The translations under genes were made by a program, and so were the position numbers. The notes beneath the pieces were generated by a model that was not told the origin of the DNA, searched no databases, and was given only the letters and a program-made list of their open reading frames with translations. A DNA stretch of 64,000 bases, taken from positions 1 to 64,000 of the forward strand of contig CAZVYX010000021.1 in the NCBI GenBank assembly GCA_964631725.1. Direction: 5' to 3'. The stretch comes from GCA-2731375 sp964631725 (lineage in GTDB: Bacteria; Pseudomonadota; Alphaproteobacteria; GCA-2731375). Numbering within the stretch: the first letter of the stretch is position 1; every line of letters begins with the position of its first letter. Of this stretch, positions 10,411 to 19,356 are shown in pieces.

Positions 10411-11711
10411 GCCTGCTGCCCCAGGAAATCATCCGCCGCAAGCGCGACGGCAAAACCCTGAGCGGGGAAGAAATCGCCTTCATGGTCGATGGCCTGACAA
10501 ACGGGAGCATCGGCGACGGCCAGACCGCCGCCTTCGCCATGGCGGTATTCTTCCAGGGCATGAGCATGGCGGAGCGGGTCGCCCTGACCCGGGAGATGAC
10601 CCACTCAGGCACGGTAATCGACTGGTCCGGCCTGGAACTGCCGGGGCCGGTGGTCGACAAACATTCCACCGGCGGCGTCGGCGACAAGGTCTCGCTGATG
10701 CTGGCGCCCATCGTTGCGGCCTGCGGCGCGTTCGTGCCCATGATCTCGGGCCGGGGCCTGGGCCATACGGGCGGCACCCTGGACAAGTTGGATGCCATTC
10801 CCGGCTACAACAGCACGCCGGATTTGGCCTTGTTCCAGCAAACCGTAAAGGCCGTGGGTTGCGCCATCATCGGACAGACGGGCGATCTGGCCCCGGCCGA
10901 CGGACGCCTTTACGCCATTCGCGATGTCACGGCGACGGTGGAATCCATCCCCCTGATCACCGCCTCGATCCTGTCGAAAAAGCTCGCCGCCGGTCTTGGC
11001 GGCCTGGTCATGGACATCAAAACCGGCAGCGGCGCCTTCGCGGCCGACATGGAAATGGCGCGGGAGTTGGCGGAAAGCATCGTCTGGGTGGCCAATGGCG
11101 CCGGCCTGCCGGCCCGCGCCCTGATCACGGATATGGACCAGGTCCTGGGCCGCAACGTGGGCAATGCCCTGGAAGTGGCGGAAGCGCTGACATTCCTGAA
11201 GAACGACAGTCCCGACCCGCGCCTGCGGGACGTGGTATTGGCCTTGGCGCGGGAGATGCTGGATCTGGCCGGCATCGACGCCGATCCTGAAGCCGCCCTG
11301 GAAAGCGGCCGGGCCCTGGAGGTCTTCGCCCATATGGTGCACCAACTGGGCGGACCGGCCGATTTGGCCGAGAACAGCATCCTCTATCTGCCCATCGCGC
11401 CGGTTTCCAAGCCATGTCTGGCGCATCAATCCGGCGTGCTGCGCGCCATGGACACCCGCCGCATGGGCATCGCGGTACTTGCCATGGGCGGCGGCCGCCG
11501 TGACGCCGCCGACGCGATAAATCCAGCGGTGGGATTGACCGAGGTCTGCGATCTGGGCAGCCGGGTCGAAGTGGGCCAGCCCCTGGCCATCGTGCATGCC
11601 GCCAGTGAGGCCGACGCCAACCAAGCCATCGCCGAGATTAGATCGGCGATTTCAATCGGTGAGAAAGTTGGAGCCAGGCCGGTCATCCTGGAAAGGCTCG
11701 CGGCATCATGA
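10407..11711 (+). CDS. deoA: thymidine phosphorylase
   Basis: A 434-aa pyrimidine nucleoside phosphorylase that splits thymidine or deoxyuridine into base and deoxyribose-1-phosphate. The family signature spans KHSTGGVGDKVSL and SGRGLGHTGGTLDKL near residues 83-130. The phosphate-binding KTGSGAF segment is present, as is the C-terminal barrel-sandwich domain with VGQPLAIVHA. Length agrees with E. coli DeoA (440). It is linked by ATGA overlaps to PNP upstream and to deoB downstream. Confidence 0.95.
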   Translation: MSLLPQEIIRRKRDGKTLSGEEIAFMVDGLTNGSIGDGQTAAFAMAVFFQGMSMAERVALTREMTHSGTVIDWSGLELPGPVVDKHSTGGVGDKVSLMLAPIVAACGAFVPMISGRGLGHTGGTLDKLDAIPGYNSTPDLALFQQTVKAVGCAIIGQTGDLAPADGRLYAIRDVTATVESIPLITASILSKKLAAGLGGLVMDIKTGSGAFAADMEMARELAESIVWVANGAGLPARALITDMDQVLGRNVGNALEVAEALTFLKNDSPDPRLRDVVLALAREMLDLAGIDADPEAALESGRALEVFAHMVHQLGGPADLAENSILYLPIAPVSKPCLAHQSGVLRAMDTRRMGIAVLAMGGGRRDAADAINPAVGLTEVCDLGSRVEVGQPLAIVHAASEADANQAIAEIRSAISIGEKVGARPVILERLAAS

Positions 11712-12892
11712 GCCGGGCCTTCATTCTGGTCATGGATTCGCTCGGCATTGGCGCCAGCGCCGACGCCGCCGGATTTGGTGATACGGGCGCCGATACCCTG
11801 GGCCACATCGCCGCCGCCCGGCCCCTGGAGTTGCCAAATCTGGCGCGCCTGGGCCTGGCCCATGCCGCCGGCGCATCCACCGCCGCGCCGCCGCCCACCT
11901 TGGGATATGACGGCGCCCTGGCCGGGGCGTGGGGTTATGCGGTGGAACAAAGCCTGGGCAAGGATACGCCCAGCGGCCATTGGGAAATCGCCGGCCTGCC
12001 GGTGGCCTTTGAATGGGGTTTCTTTCCGCAAACCGAACCTTGTTTTCCCGACGACCTGATTGAGCGGCTGGTGGCCCGCTGCGGACTGCCGGGCATATTG
12101 GGCAACAAGCATGCTTCCGGCACCGAAATAATCGCGGAACTTGGTGGCGAGCATATCCGGACCGGTAAGCCGATCTGCTACACCTCCGCAGATTCTGTGT
12201 TTCAGATCGCCGCCCACGAGGCACATTTCGGCCTCCAGCGCCTGTACGACCTATGCGCCGCCGCGAAGGAGGAAGTTGACGCCCTGAACATCGCCCGGGT
12301 CATCGCCCGGCCCTTCGTGGGGGAGGACGCCGCCAGTTTCCAGCGCACCGCCAACCGCAAGGATTTGACCACGCCGCCGCCCGGCGACACCCTTCTGGAC
12401 CGGCTGGCGGCGCGGGGTCGTGATGTCATTTCGGTGGGCAAGGTCGGCGATATTTTTGCCGGCCGGGGCATCAGCCGCACCGTCAAGGCGCCGGACAACA
12501 TGGGGCTGTTCGATCTGTTGTTGGCGCAGGCCGCGGCGGCGCCGATAGGCAGTCTGGTGTTCACCAATTTCGTCGATTTCGACATGCTGTACGGCCATCG
12601 CCGCGACGTGCCGGGTTATGCCGCCGCCCTGGAGGCCTTCGATCGCCGCCTGCCGGCGTTCGAAGCGGCCATGCGGCCTGGTGACCTGGCCCTGATCACC
12701 GCCGATCACGGCTGCGATCCGACCTTTGCCGGCACCGACCATACCCGCGAACATGTGCCGGTGCTGTTTTTCGGACCCGGGATCGAGGCGCAGGCCCTGG
12801 GCCGGCGGAACAGTTTCGCCGACATGGGCCAGACCATCGCCCATCATCTGGGCCTGGCGCCGCTGGATCATGGCGAGGCCTGCCTGTCATGA
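11708..12892 (+). CDS. deoB: phosphopentomutase
   Basis: A 394-aa alkaline-phosphatase-superfamily mutase that converts (deoxy)ribose-1-phosphate to the 5-phosphate. Metal-binding elements are visible: the N-terminal VMDSLGIG, the nucleophile loop KDTPSGHWEI, and the C-terminal TADHGCDPT and HTREHVPVLFFGP. Length is close to E. coli DeoB (407). It joins the two phosphorylases to central pentose metabolism. deoC (aldolase) is not in this window. It overlaps deoA and the following HAD gene by 4 bases each. Confidence 0.95.
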   Translation: MSRAFILVMDSLGIGASADAAGFGDTGADTLGHIAAARPLELPNLARLGLAHAAGASTAAPPPTLGYDGALAGAWGYAVEQSLGKDTPSGHWEIAGLPVAFEWGFFPQTEPCFPDDLIERLVARCGLPGILGNKHASGTEIIAELGGEHIRTGKPICYTSADSVFQIAAHEAHFGLQRLYDLCAAAKEEVDALNIARVIARPFVGEDAASFQRTANRKDLTTPPPGDTLLDRLAARGRDVISVGKVGDIFAGRGISRTVKAPDNMGLFDLLLAQAAAAPIGSLVFTNFVDFDMLYGHRRDVPGYAAALEAFDRRLPAFEAAMRPGDLALITADHGCDPTFAGTDHTREHVPVLFFGPGIEAQALGRRNSFADMGQTIAHHLGLAPLDHGEACLS

Positions 12893-13578
12893 TCGAGGTC
12901 ATCGCCCTGGATGCCGACGACACCCTGTGGCACAGCGAAAGCCGTTTTCACGAGACCCAGGTACGGTTGTCGGAAATCCTCGACCGGCACGCCCCCCATA
13001 ACGAGGTGCAGGCCCATCTCCATGAGCTGGAAGTCCGCAACATCAAGCTGTTCGGCTTCGGCATCAAGGGCTTCACCCTGTCCATGGTCGAAGCGGCGAT
13101 CGAGATATCACAGGGCCAGATCACGGCGGCGGAGATCCACGAGATCATCATGATGGGCAAGGCCATGCTGGAAATGCCCATGGAGCTGCTGGACGGCGTC
13201 AACGATACCCTGGAACGTATCGGACGGGACTATCCCCTGTTTCTGATCACCAAGGGCGATCACATGGATCAATACAACAAGATCGAAAAGTCCGGCCTGG
13301 CCGGGCATTTTCAGGAGATCGAAGTGGTCTTGAACAAGGACGTGGCCGCCTATGCCGAAATTTTCACGCGCCACGGCGCGGATCCCACCAGGGTAATGAT
13401 GGTGGGCAACTCCATTCCATCTGATATTCTGCCCATTCTGAATTTGGGCGGACACGGGGTCTACATCCCCTATCATGTCACCGCTTCGTTCGAACGCCAT
13501 GAGGAAGAGCCAGACAGCCCGCGCTATCACCGGCTCGACAGTATCCAAGCGTTACCGGCTTTGCTGAAAAACCAATAA
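12889..13578 (+). CDS. HAD family hydrolase
   Basis: A 229-aa haloacid-dehalogenase superfamily phosphatase. Motif I is DADDTLWHSE at residues 7-16, with the two catalytic aspartates. Motif II is LFLITKGD, and motif III/IV lies around MMVGNSIPSDILP. A helical cap lies between motifs I and II. It overlaps deoB by 4 bases. Its position in a nucleoside operon suggests a nucleotide or sugar-phosphate phosphatase, but this is inference; the specificity cannot be read from sequence. Confidence 0.85.
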   Translation: MIEVIALDADDTLWHSESRFHETQVRLSEILDRHAPHNEVQAHLHELEVRNIKLFGFGIKGFTLSMVEAAIEISQGQITAAEIHEIIMMGKAMLEMPMELLDGVNDTLERIGRDYPLFLITKGDHMDQYNKIEKSGLAGHFQEIEVVLNKDVAAYAEIFTRHGADPTRVMMVGNSIPSDILPILNLGGHGVYIPYHVTASFERHEEEPDSPRYHRLDSIQALPALLKNQ

Positions 13579-13590
13579 GGGAGGCAGAAA

Positions 13591-14430
13591 ATGAAATCGA
13601 AGCTGTGCGCCGCGGCGCTACTACTTGTTGGCCTGGGCCTTGCGGCCTGTGAGACGCCGCCGCAGAACGACGGCCTGAATGGCACTTTGTGGCTGCAAAG
13701 TTCCGTGGAGAACAAAGCCAACGCCCTGGCGACCTATCGTCTGGGCACGATGATGCTGGACAAGGCCCTGGCGGACAAATCCTGGACCGCCGCGCCGAAT
13801 GAACAGAAAGGTGATTTTTCCGCCAAGCCGCCGGCGATCATCCTGGACGTGGACGAAACGGTCCTGGACAACTCCGTCTATCAAGGCTGGGTCGTCACCA
13901 AAAACGAGCGTTACAGCTCAAAGACCTGGGGACCGTTCGTCAACGACGTGCTATCCCGGCCCATTCCAGGGTCTCTGGATTTTATCAAGACGGCGGCGGC
14001 CAAGGGCATCAAGATCTTCTATGTCACCAACCGCAAGGGGCCGCTGGAAGCCGCAACCCGCAAGAATCTGCAAAAATTCGGCTATCCCATCGATACTTCG
14101 GAAGACACGGTGCTGACACGGGGTGAGAAGAAGGCCTGGAAATCATCGAAGAAAAGCCCGCGCCGGGCCCATGTGACAAAGAACCACCGGGTCCTGATGG
14201 TGTTCGGCGATAACTTCGGCGATTTTGTCGATGGCTATAAGGGCAGCCTGGCAGAGCGTCATGCTCTGTACCAAAAGCATGATGGAATGTGGGGCACGAA
14301 ATGGTTCATGCTGGCCAATCCGTCCTATGGCAGTTGGGAATCGTCGGCCTTTGGCAACGCCTGGGGTAAACCCGTGGCCGTTCGGCGCCAGATGAAACTG
14401 GATGCCTTGGACGCCTGGAATCCGAAATAG
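13591..14430 (+). CDS. acid phosphatase / 5'-nucleotidase lipoprotein, e(P4) family
   Basis: A 279-aa HAD-IIIB phosphatase of the lipoprotein e(P4) group, whose members dephosphorylate nucleotides at the cell envelope. The signal peptide ends in the lipobox LAAC (Cys at residue 20). Motif I is ILDVDETVLDNS near residue 87, followed by FYVTNRKGPLE and FGDNFGDF. It follows the HAD gene by 12 bases with gggagg before the ATG. Placement after a nucleoside importer and salvage enzymes suggests that it releases nucleosides from external nucleotides for uptake. It ends in a strong hairpin. Confidence 0.9.
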   Translation: MKSKLCAAALLLVGLGLAACETPPQNDGLNGTLWLQSSVENKANALATYRLGTMMLDKALADKSWTAAPNEQKGDFSAKPPAIILDVDETVLDNSVYQGWVVTKNERYSSKTWGPFVNDVLSRPIPGSLDFIKTAAAKGIKIFYVTNRKGPLEAATRKNLQKFGYPIDTSEDTVLTRGEKKAWKSSKKSPRRAHVTKNHRVLMVFGDNFGDFVDGYKGSLAERHALYQKHDGMWGTKWFMLANPSYGSWESSAFGNAWGKPVAVRRQMKLDALDAWNPK

Positions 14431-14438
14431 GCCGGTTA

Positions 14439-14466
14439 CCGCCGCCGGGAATCATCCTGGCGGCGG
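14439..14466. terminator. hairpin between convergent genes, probable terminator
   Basis: A 12-bp stem (14439-14450 with 14455-14466, one G-U pair) closes a four-base loop. There is no long T run on either side. It sits just after the phosphatase stop (14430) and before the convergent stop at 14485, so it could end transcripts from both sides. Confidence 0.5.
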
Positions 14467-14484
14467 CTAACGAGCTGATATTCT

Positions 14485-14955
14485 TCAGTCTTTCTTGTCC
14501 ATCGTGAAGCGGAAATCGCAGTGCGGTGCGCCGCCCATGATGGTCTGGCTCCGGTTCAGGGTGACATCGGGGTTGTAGCCCTCGCAGAGGGAGCCGTCCC
14601 GGCCGCAGGAGAGAATTTCGCCGATGTGCGAGAGGCCCATGTCGGCATAAACCTCGGCATAGCGGCAACGGACAACGTTGAATTCCAGGCGATCCTCGGC
14701 GACGTGGAGAAAGTCCTTCTTCAAGGCATCACCCTTCGACCAGCGGGAGGTCAGGGTGGAGAAGGTTTCCAGGTTATTGGGTTCGTCCGTGCTGGCGGCC
14801 AGTGCCGCGCCCTGGCGCACCGCATCCTTGTTGATGGCCGTGGTCAAAATTTGCTGGGCCCGTTCCTCGCCCAGTTCGTTGACCATCTCCTCGTAGATCG
14901 GCTTGATGATATTGGCTTCGATCCGGCGGACTTCCAGGATGGGTAGCTCGTCCAT
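14485..14955 (-). CDS. L-2-amino-thiazoline-4-carboxylate hydrolase family protein
   Basis: A 156-aa protein of the family named after the ATC hydrolase AtcB/TsnB. The characterised member opens L-2-amino-thiazoline-4-carboxylate during L-cysteine formation. Supporting segments are the C-terminal CRYAEVYADMGL, the Cys-containing LSCGRDGSLCEGYNP, and the ending GGAPHCDFRF. Most family members are uncharacterised, so the actual substrate is uncertain. It stands alone, convergent with the nucleoside operon and divergent from the riboswitch-controlled small gene. Confidence 0.75.
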   Translation of the reverse strand: MDELPILEVRRIEANIIKPIYEEMVNELGEERAQQILTTAINKDAVRQGAALAASTDEPNNLETFSTLTSRWSKGDALKKDFLHVAEDRLEFNVVRCRYAEVYADMGLSHIGEILSCGRDGSLCEGYNPDVTLNRSQTIMGGAPHCDFRFTMDKKD

Positions 14956-15083
14956 GACAGTTTTTCCCTTTGATAATCAGTGCATTGCCGAAAGTTTAGC
15001 AGATCATCGGCGGGCGCAGCATTAATGATTTGGTAACCGGCGTTTTGGCATTATGGGGTGCGAATGCGTGGAACGTAAGCATA

Positions 15084-15188
15084 CGTCCGCGAAAGGGCAA
15101 ACCGCCGGCGACGGCGGGACGCAAAGCCACCGGTCTATCACGAGAGGCGGAAGATCTCTCGGAGCAGACAGCGGAGCTACCGAAGGAG
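15084..15188 (+). ncRNA. cyclic di-GMP-I (GEMM) riboswitch
   Basis: The sequence carries the conserved GEMM-I core: gggcaaacc, then a stem-loop closed by a GCGA GNRA tetraloop (15101-15116), then gggacgcaaagcc and ccgg. A second helical arm (cgagag pairing with ctctcg) and the 3' block agcggagctaccgaagg follow. The latter matches the end of the Vibrio Vc2 aptamer. A P1-like closing helix can form between 15086-15090 and 15171-15175. The 3' end merges with the Shine-Dalgarno sequence (ggag, 15185-15188) of the 56-aa gene at 15196, so control of translation initiation is likely. Whether c-di-GMP turns it on or off cannot be told. Confidence 0.92.
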
Positions 15189-15195
15189 AAATGCA

Positions 15196-15366
15196 ATGAT
15201 ATCCAGTATCAGCTTCATGTTCGATACCTACTGGACCATATGGTCCAGCCTGTTTCCATACCTGCCGTTCTGGAGCCCCCATGGCGCCGTGATGACCCCG
15301 ATCATCGCCGCCGCCGTCGGCGTTCTTGCCGGCAAATACTGCTGGCACATCTTTCGCCGGAGCTAG
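15196..15366 (+). CDS. 56-aa membrane protein under c-di-GMP riboswitch
   Basis: A small protein, rich in aromatic residues, that begins MISSISFMFDTYWTIWSS. It has a hydrophobic C-terminal helix (TPIIAAAVGVLAGKY) and a basic tail (HIFRRS), which suggests one or two membrane segments with the tail in the cytoplasm. The ATG has ggag seven bases upstream, at the very end of the GEMM-I aptamer. Nothing else lies between the riboswitch and this frame, so it is the direct target. I do not recognise the family. A role in surface attachment or motility is suggested only by the c-di-GMP control. Confidence 0.7.
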   Translation: MISSISFMFDTYWTIWSSLFPYLPFWSPHGAVMTPIIAAAVGVLAGKYCWHIFRRS

Positions 15367-15393
15367 GACGACTCTTTCAGCGGCTGAACCGCC

Positions 15394-17070
15394 TTAAGAC
15401 GCCATTACCAGGGGTTCACCGAAGCCCACCACGTCCCGTACGCGGGCGCAGATTTCGCCGTGGCTGGCACCGGCCATCGCCGCTTCGACGACCTGGGCAT
15501 AGCTGTTGGCATCCTCGCTTTGCAGGACCCGGGCCAGTTCATCCAGGGCCCGGTCAACGGCGGCCTGGTCGCGATTGGCCTTATAAGCGCGCACCCGTTC
15601 GATCTGCTGTTCGATAACCTGCGGATCGGGCCGGTCGATAAAAGGCCGGGCGTCGTCTTCCGCCTCGATCTCGAAGGCGTTGACGCCGATAACCGGCTGT
15701 TCGCCGCTTTCCACCGCCTGTTGATGGGCCATGGCGGAGGCGCCGATCATGCGCTGCACCAGGCCGTCTTCACAGGCCGCGAACATGCCGCCCTTGGCCG
15801 CCACCTGGGCCATGATCGCCTCGATCGCGGCTTCCATATCGTCGGTCAGGCGTTCCACATAATAGGAGCCGCCAAAGGGATCGATGACCTGGTCCAGATG
15901 CGCTTCCTGGGAGAGAATATTCTGGGTGTTGACGGCGATGCGGGCCGTCTCCTCGGACGGGGAGCCCAGGGCTTCATCATAGGAGTCCGTATGCAGGGAC
16001 TGCAGGCCGCCGAAAACCCCGGCCATGCCCTGGACGGCGACGCGGGCGATATTGTTCAAGGGCTGTTGCCGGGTCAGATCCGTGCCGGAAGTCTGGGCGT
16101 GGAAGCGGAAGCGCCAGGAGCGCGGATCCTTGGCGCCGTAGCGTTCCCGGGCGATGCGGGCCCAAAGGCGGCGGCCGGCGCGGAATTTGGCCACTTCCTC
16201 GAAAAAGCTGATGGAGATATCGAAAAAGAAGCTGAAGCGGGGCAGGAAATCGTCCGGCGCGAAGCCGCGCGCCACTAGATCATCGGCATGCTGTACGGCC
16301 GAGGACAGGGTAAAGGCCATGGCCTCCGCCGGCGTGGCGCCGGCCTGTTGCATATGCTGGCCGACAATGGAAATGGGATTCCAACGCGGACAATGTTCCG
16401 TCATGAAGGCGACATGGTCCATCAACAGCCGCCGCGCGCCGGGCAGGGCCAGACGGAAGAACATATGCAGCGCCGCGTAGTGGGAAAGGTAGTCGCTTTG
16501 ATTTGTCGTGCCCGTCAGTTGCGCCCAGGGGATGCCCCGCTGTTTCGCCACCGCAAGCAGCATTGCCGACAGGGTAAAGGGCGCGGTATCGCCCAGGGAT
16601 ATGGCGTCCTTTTCAAACGGCAGCCCGGCGACGCAACTGGCCACATCCTCAACCGTGGAGATCGACGTACCGCAGGTGCCGAGCAGTTGCGCCGGCACCT
16701 CATCGGCGTCGTAGCCGCGCATATGTGAATTGCAGGGTGCGAGATACAGCCCCGTGATACCGGTATTCCACAGCGCATGCATGCGCTGGTTATAGTCCGG
16801 CGGCGTGCCCAGGCCGACCACCAGGCGCTGGCTCCAGCTACGGCCACGGTACATCGAGGCATGGATGCCCCGCGTCATCGGCGCCTGGCCGGGAAAACCC
16901 AGGTCCCGCATATAATTCTCGCCGGACCAGTCCCGTGGCGTATAGATCGCTTTGACGGCGACGCCGGAGCGGTTCCTGACCGTTGCCTCATCGGGAACCT
17001 GTTGTTCATAGTTCCGCTGCCAGTCCTGCTCCGCCTCACCAAAGCCGGGCAGCGTCAGTTGCTCGCTCAT
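15394..17070 (-). CDS. acyl-CoA mutase large subunit (methylmalonyl-CoA mutase family), atypical
   Basis: A 558-aa protein covering the substrate-binding TIM barrel of B12-dependent acyl-CoA mutases and lacking the C-terminal cobalamin domain, so a separate small subunit is needed; none is in the window. Family blocks are clear: SGTDLTRQQPLNNIARV, QSLHTDSYDEAL and DPFGGSYYVE. The active-site Tyr of methylmalonyl-CoA mutase (MY89 in P. shermanii numbering) is kept in ASMYRGRSW. The position of Arg207, which holds the carboxylate of methylmalonyl-CoA, falls in YAALHMFFRLALPG and is His or Leu depending on gap placement. The substrate is therefore probably not methylmalonyl-CoA. The ATG at 17070 with aagga upstream is preferred to an upstream TTG. 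Confidence 0.85.
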   Translation of the reverse strand: MSEQLTLPGFGEAEQDWQRNYEQQVPDEATVRNRSGVAVKAIYTPRDWSGENYMRDLGFPGQAPMTRGIHASMYRGRSWSQRLVVGLGTPPDYNQRMHALWNTGITGLYLAPCNSHMRGYDADEVPAQLLGTCGTSISTVEDVASCVAGLPFEKDAISLGDTAPFTLSAMLLAVAKQRGIPWAQLTGTTNQSDYLSHYAALHMFFRLALPGARRLLMDHVAFMTEHCPRWNPISIVGQHMQQAGATPAEAMAFTLSSAVQHADDLVARGFAPDDFLPRFSFFFDISISFFEEVAKFRAGRRLWARIARERYGAKDPRSWRFRFHAQTSGTDLTRQQPLNNIARVAVQGMAGVFGGLQSLHTDSYDEALGSPSEETARIAVNTQNILSQEAHLDQVIDPFGGSYYVERLTDDMEAAIEAIMAQVAAKGGMFAACEDGLVQRMIGASAMAHQQAVESGEQPVIGVNAFEIEAEDDARPFIDRPDPQVIEQQIERVRAYKANRDQAAVDRALDELARVLQSEDANSYAQVVEAAMAGASHGEICARVRDVVGFGEPLVMAS

Positions 17071-17172
17071 AGCCAATCCTTAGGATGCTGATCCAATGAT
17101 TTCCGGCAAGTTACAACAAGACACGGGCCCGATGTCTTGATTTCAATCATTTATGCCGGTGGTTATCGGCGG

Positions 17173-18444
17173 CTATGCGGGCACCGTGGCCATGCGCTCG
17201 GCGCCGCCGCCATGACTGCCCTGACGCCGGACCATGAAGATCACCAGGGCCAGATTGCACAGGTTGAAACCCATGCCGGTCAGAAATGCCAGGCGGTAGG
17301 TGGCGGTCCAATCGAAGATGACACCACCCAGATAGCCGCCGATTGCCATGCCCAAGGTGCCGAACAAGAAGATCACGCCGATGCGCCAGCCGGCTTGCGA
17401 GGCGGGAAACAATTCCCGGATGATGATGGCGTACATGGGCACGACACCGCCGTAGCCAAGGCCGTAGAAAATGGAGACCAGATACAGGCCTTGCAAAGAG
17501 TCTGTATTGACGTAAAAGGCCAGACCGAGCATCTGCAGGGACGAACCCAGCAGCAACGTCTTCAAGCCACCGACACGGTCGGCCAGCCAGCCATAGGCGA
17601 TGCGCGAGAGGAAGGCGCTGAAAAGCAGGAGCGACAACATCTCAGCGCCACGGGCGGCGGAAAAACCAAGATCGCTGCAGAACGAGACGATATGCACCAG
17701 AGGCATGGACATGGCCACGCAACAGCCGACGATCGCCGCGCACAACAGGGCGAGAGCCGTATTGGGCGGCAAACCCAGCACCGGCGCCGCGGCTTGCTCG
17801 GCCGCTGTCGCACCGGCAGTCCTGTCCGCCGCCGCGCCGCCCGCAAGCATACGCGGACTGGGCCGGCGCAGGGCAAGGGCAAGGGGCACCAGTGTCGCGA
17901 TGCTGAACAGGCCGTACCCCAGCATGGTCTCGCGCCAGCCATATTGTTCCATGGCATAGCGGAATATCGGCGGCCAGATGGCCCCGGCCAGGGCCTGTCC
18001 GCAGGACGCGATGGCGATCGCCATGCCCATGCGGCGATCGAACCAATGGGTGACATTGGTCAACAGCGGCGACGTCATGGCGCCATTGCCCAACAGGCCC
18101 ACGATCAATAGCTGCGCGCCCAAAAAGGTGACAACGGAATTGCTTTGCGACACAGCTATCAGGCCCAGGCCCAGGCAGACGGCGCCGGTCATGGCCGGCC
18201 CGGCCATACCCCGGCGATCGGACCACAGGCCCATCAGAATACCGCCGATGCCGGCCCCGAACATGGCGGCGGCATAGCCGGCCGACGGGATTTGCCGGGG
18301 CCAGTTGAACTCGGCCGCGATGGGCTTCAGGCCAACCACGACAAGATAGGAGGAACCGAAGGCGACGGAGATCATCAAGGTCGTGGCAATCACCACCCAC
18401 CAGCCGTATCTGCTCTCGATCGATGTCTCTTCGGCGATGTTCAT
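17173..18444 (-). CDS. MFS transporter
   Basis: A 423-aa major facilitator with about 12 hydrophobic helices, split by a polar central loop (around PSPRMLAGGAAADRTAG). The motif-A region GLWSDRRGMAGPA lies between helices 2 and 3. The ATG at 18444 has aagga five bases upstream and gives a normal cytoplasmic N-terminus; an open frame continues upstream but overlaps the divergent methyltransferase. It resembles the monocarboxylate / oxalate-formate antiporter-like group. The substrate is unknown. Confidence 0.85.
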   Translation of the reverse strand: MNIAEETSIESRYGWWVVIATTLMISVAFGSSYLVVVGLKPIAAEFNWPRQIPSAGYAAAMFGAGIGGILMGLWSDRRGMAGPAMTGAVCLGLGLIAVSQSNSVVTFLGAQLLIVGLLGNGAMTSPLLTNVTHWFDRRMGMAIAIASCGQALAGAIWPPIFRYAMEQYGWRETMLGYGLFSIATLVPLALALRRPSPRMLAGGAAADRTAGATAAEQAAAPVLGLPPNTALALLCAAIVGCCVAMSMPLVHIVSFCSDLGFSAARGAEMLSLLLFSAFLSRIAYGWLADRVGGLKTLLLGSSLQMLGLAFYVNTDSLQGLYLVSIFYGLGYGGVVPMYAIIIRELFPASQAGWRIGVIFLFGTLGMAIGGYLGGVIFDWTATYRLAFLTGMGFNLCNLALVIFMVRRQGSHGGGAERMATVPA

Positions 18445-18579
18445 TGGATCCTTGGAGGCAACAAAAACCGGGGTCAACGCGACGCCGACACCGGGTTTCC
18501 TGGTATAGCTCATGCGTGCGCCTGGGAATAGAGGCAGGACCGCATTGCCTCCGCCGCGGCTTTGACCTATGGCTATGGC

Positions 18580-19356
18580 ATGCAAGCCGCCGAGGATATC
18601 CGCTGCCAAATCTGCGACAGCCGCGATTGCCCGCCCCTGATAGAGCAGGGCGGCTGGCACTATCGCCGCTGCCGGGACTGCGGCCTGGTTTTCCTCTCCC
18701 CCATGCTCAACGACGGTGAACTGGCCGCCCTTTACGCCAATCCCGATAGCGGCGGCACGCGGGCCTATTTCCGCAAGGAAGCCTCGAAACTGCGCCGGGC
18801 CCGGGGACGGGTGCGGCATTTGGCCGGCGCCATGGCGGGCGGCGCCAAGGGGCATCTGTTTCTGGATGTGGGTTGTTCGGGCGGCTTCATGACCCAGGCC
18901 GCCATGCAGGCCGGCTTCACCGCCTGGGGCATTGACCCCGACAGCGATGCCGTGGCCCATGCGGCGGAACATTACCCCGGCGCCACCTACCGGGTCGGCG
19001 GCCTGACCGAATTCGCCGATACATACATGAACCAGACCCAGGACCGTTTCGATGCGGTCTATTGTTCGGAAGTGCTGGAACACGTAGCCGACGCCAACGC
19101 CTTTGTCGCCGCCATCGCCAAACTGATGGCGACGGGTGGGGTGCTATATCTGACCACGCCCGACATCGGCCATTGGCGCCGGCCCCGAAACCTGGCGGAC
19201 TGGGACGTCTTCACCCCGCCGCATCATTGCCTGTTCTTCTCCATGGGTAATCTCAGGCAACTATTATCCCGTCACGGGCTGGAAATTTACCGTCGGCAAT
19301 GGGCCTTCAAACCGGGCCTGAAGGTGCTGGCACGAAAAGTAGGAGTGAAAACATGA
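18580..19356 (+). CDS. class I SAM-dependent methyltransferase with N-terminal zinc ribbon
   Basis: A 258-aa protein. The N-terminus has CQIC...CRDC, a small zinc-ribbon-like module. A Methyltransf_23 domain follows, with the SAM motif FLDVGCSGGF near residue 90 and the acidic motif WGIDPDSDA. An internal CSEVLEHV matches the post-motif of this family. It ends in an ATGA overlap with the DapA-like gene, so the two are co-translated. Such proteins often act in polysaccharide or natural-product pathways, but no such cluster is seen here. The methyl acceptor is unknown. Confidence 0.85.
   Translation: MQAAEDIRCQICDSRDCPPLIEQGGWHYRRCRDCGLVFLSPMLNDGELAALYANPDSGGTRAYFRKEASKLRRARGRVRHLAGAMAGGAKGHLFLDVGCSGGFMTQAAMQAGFTAWGIDPDSDAVAHAAEHYPGATYRVGGLTEFADTYMNQTQDRFDAVYCSEVLEHVADANAFVAAIAKLMATGGVLYLTTPDIGHWRRPRNLADWDVFTPPHHCLFFSMGNLRQLLSRHGLEIYRRQWAFKPGLKVLARKVGVKT

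Noticed and set aside
17173..19083. 636-codon version of the MFS gene with a long N-terminal extension
   Set aside because: The extra 200 residues are antisense to the methyltransferase gene. The ATG at 18444 has its own ribosome-binding site and fits the family.
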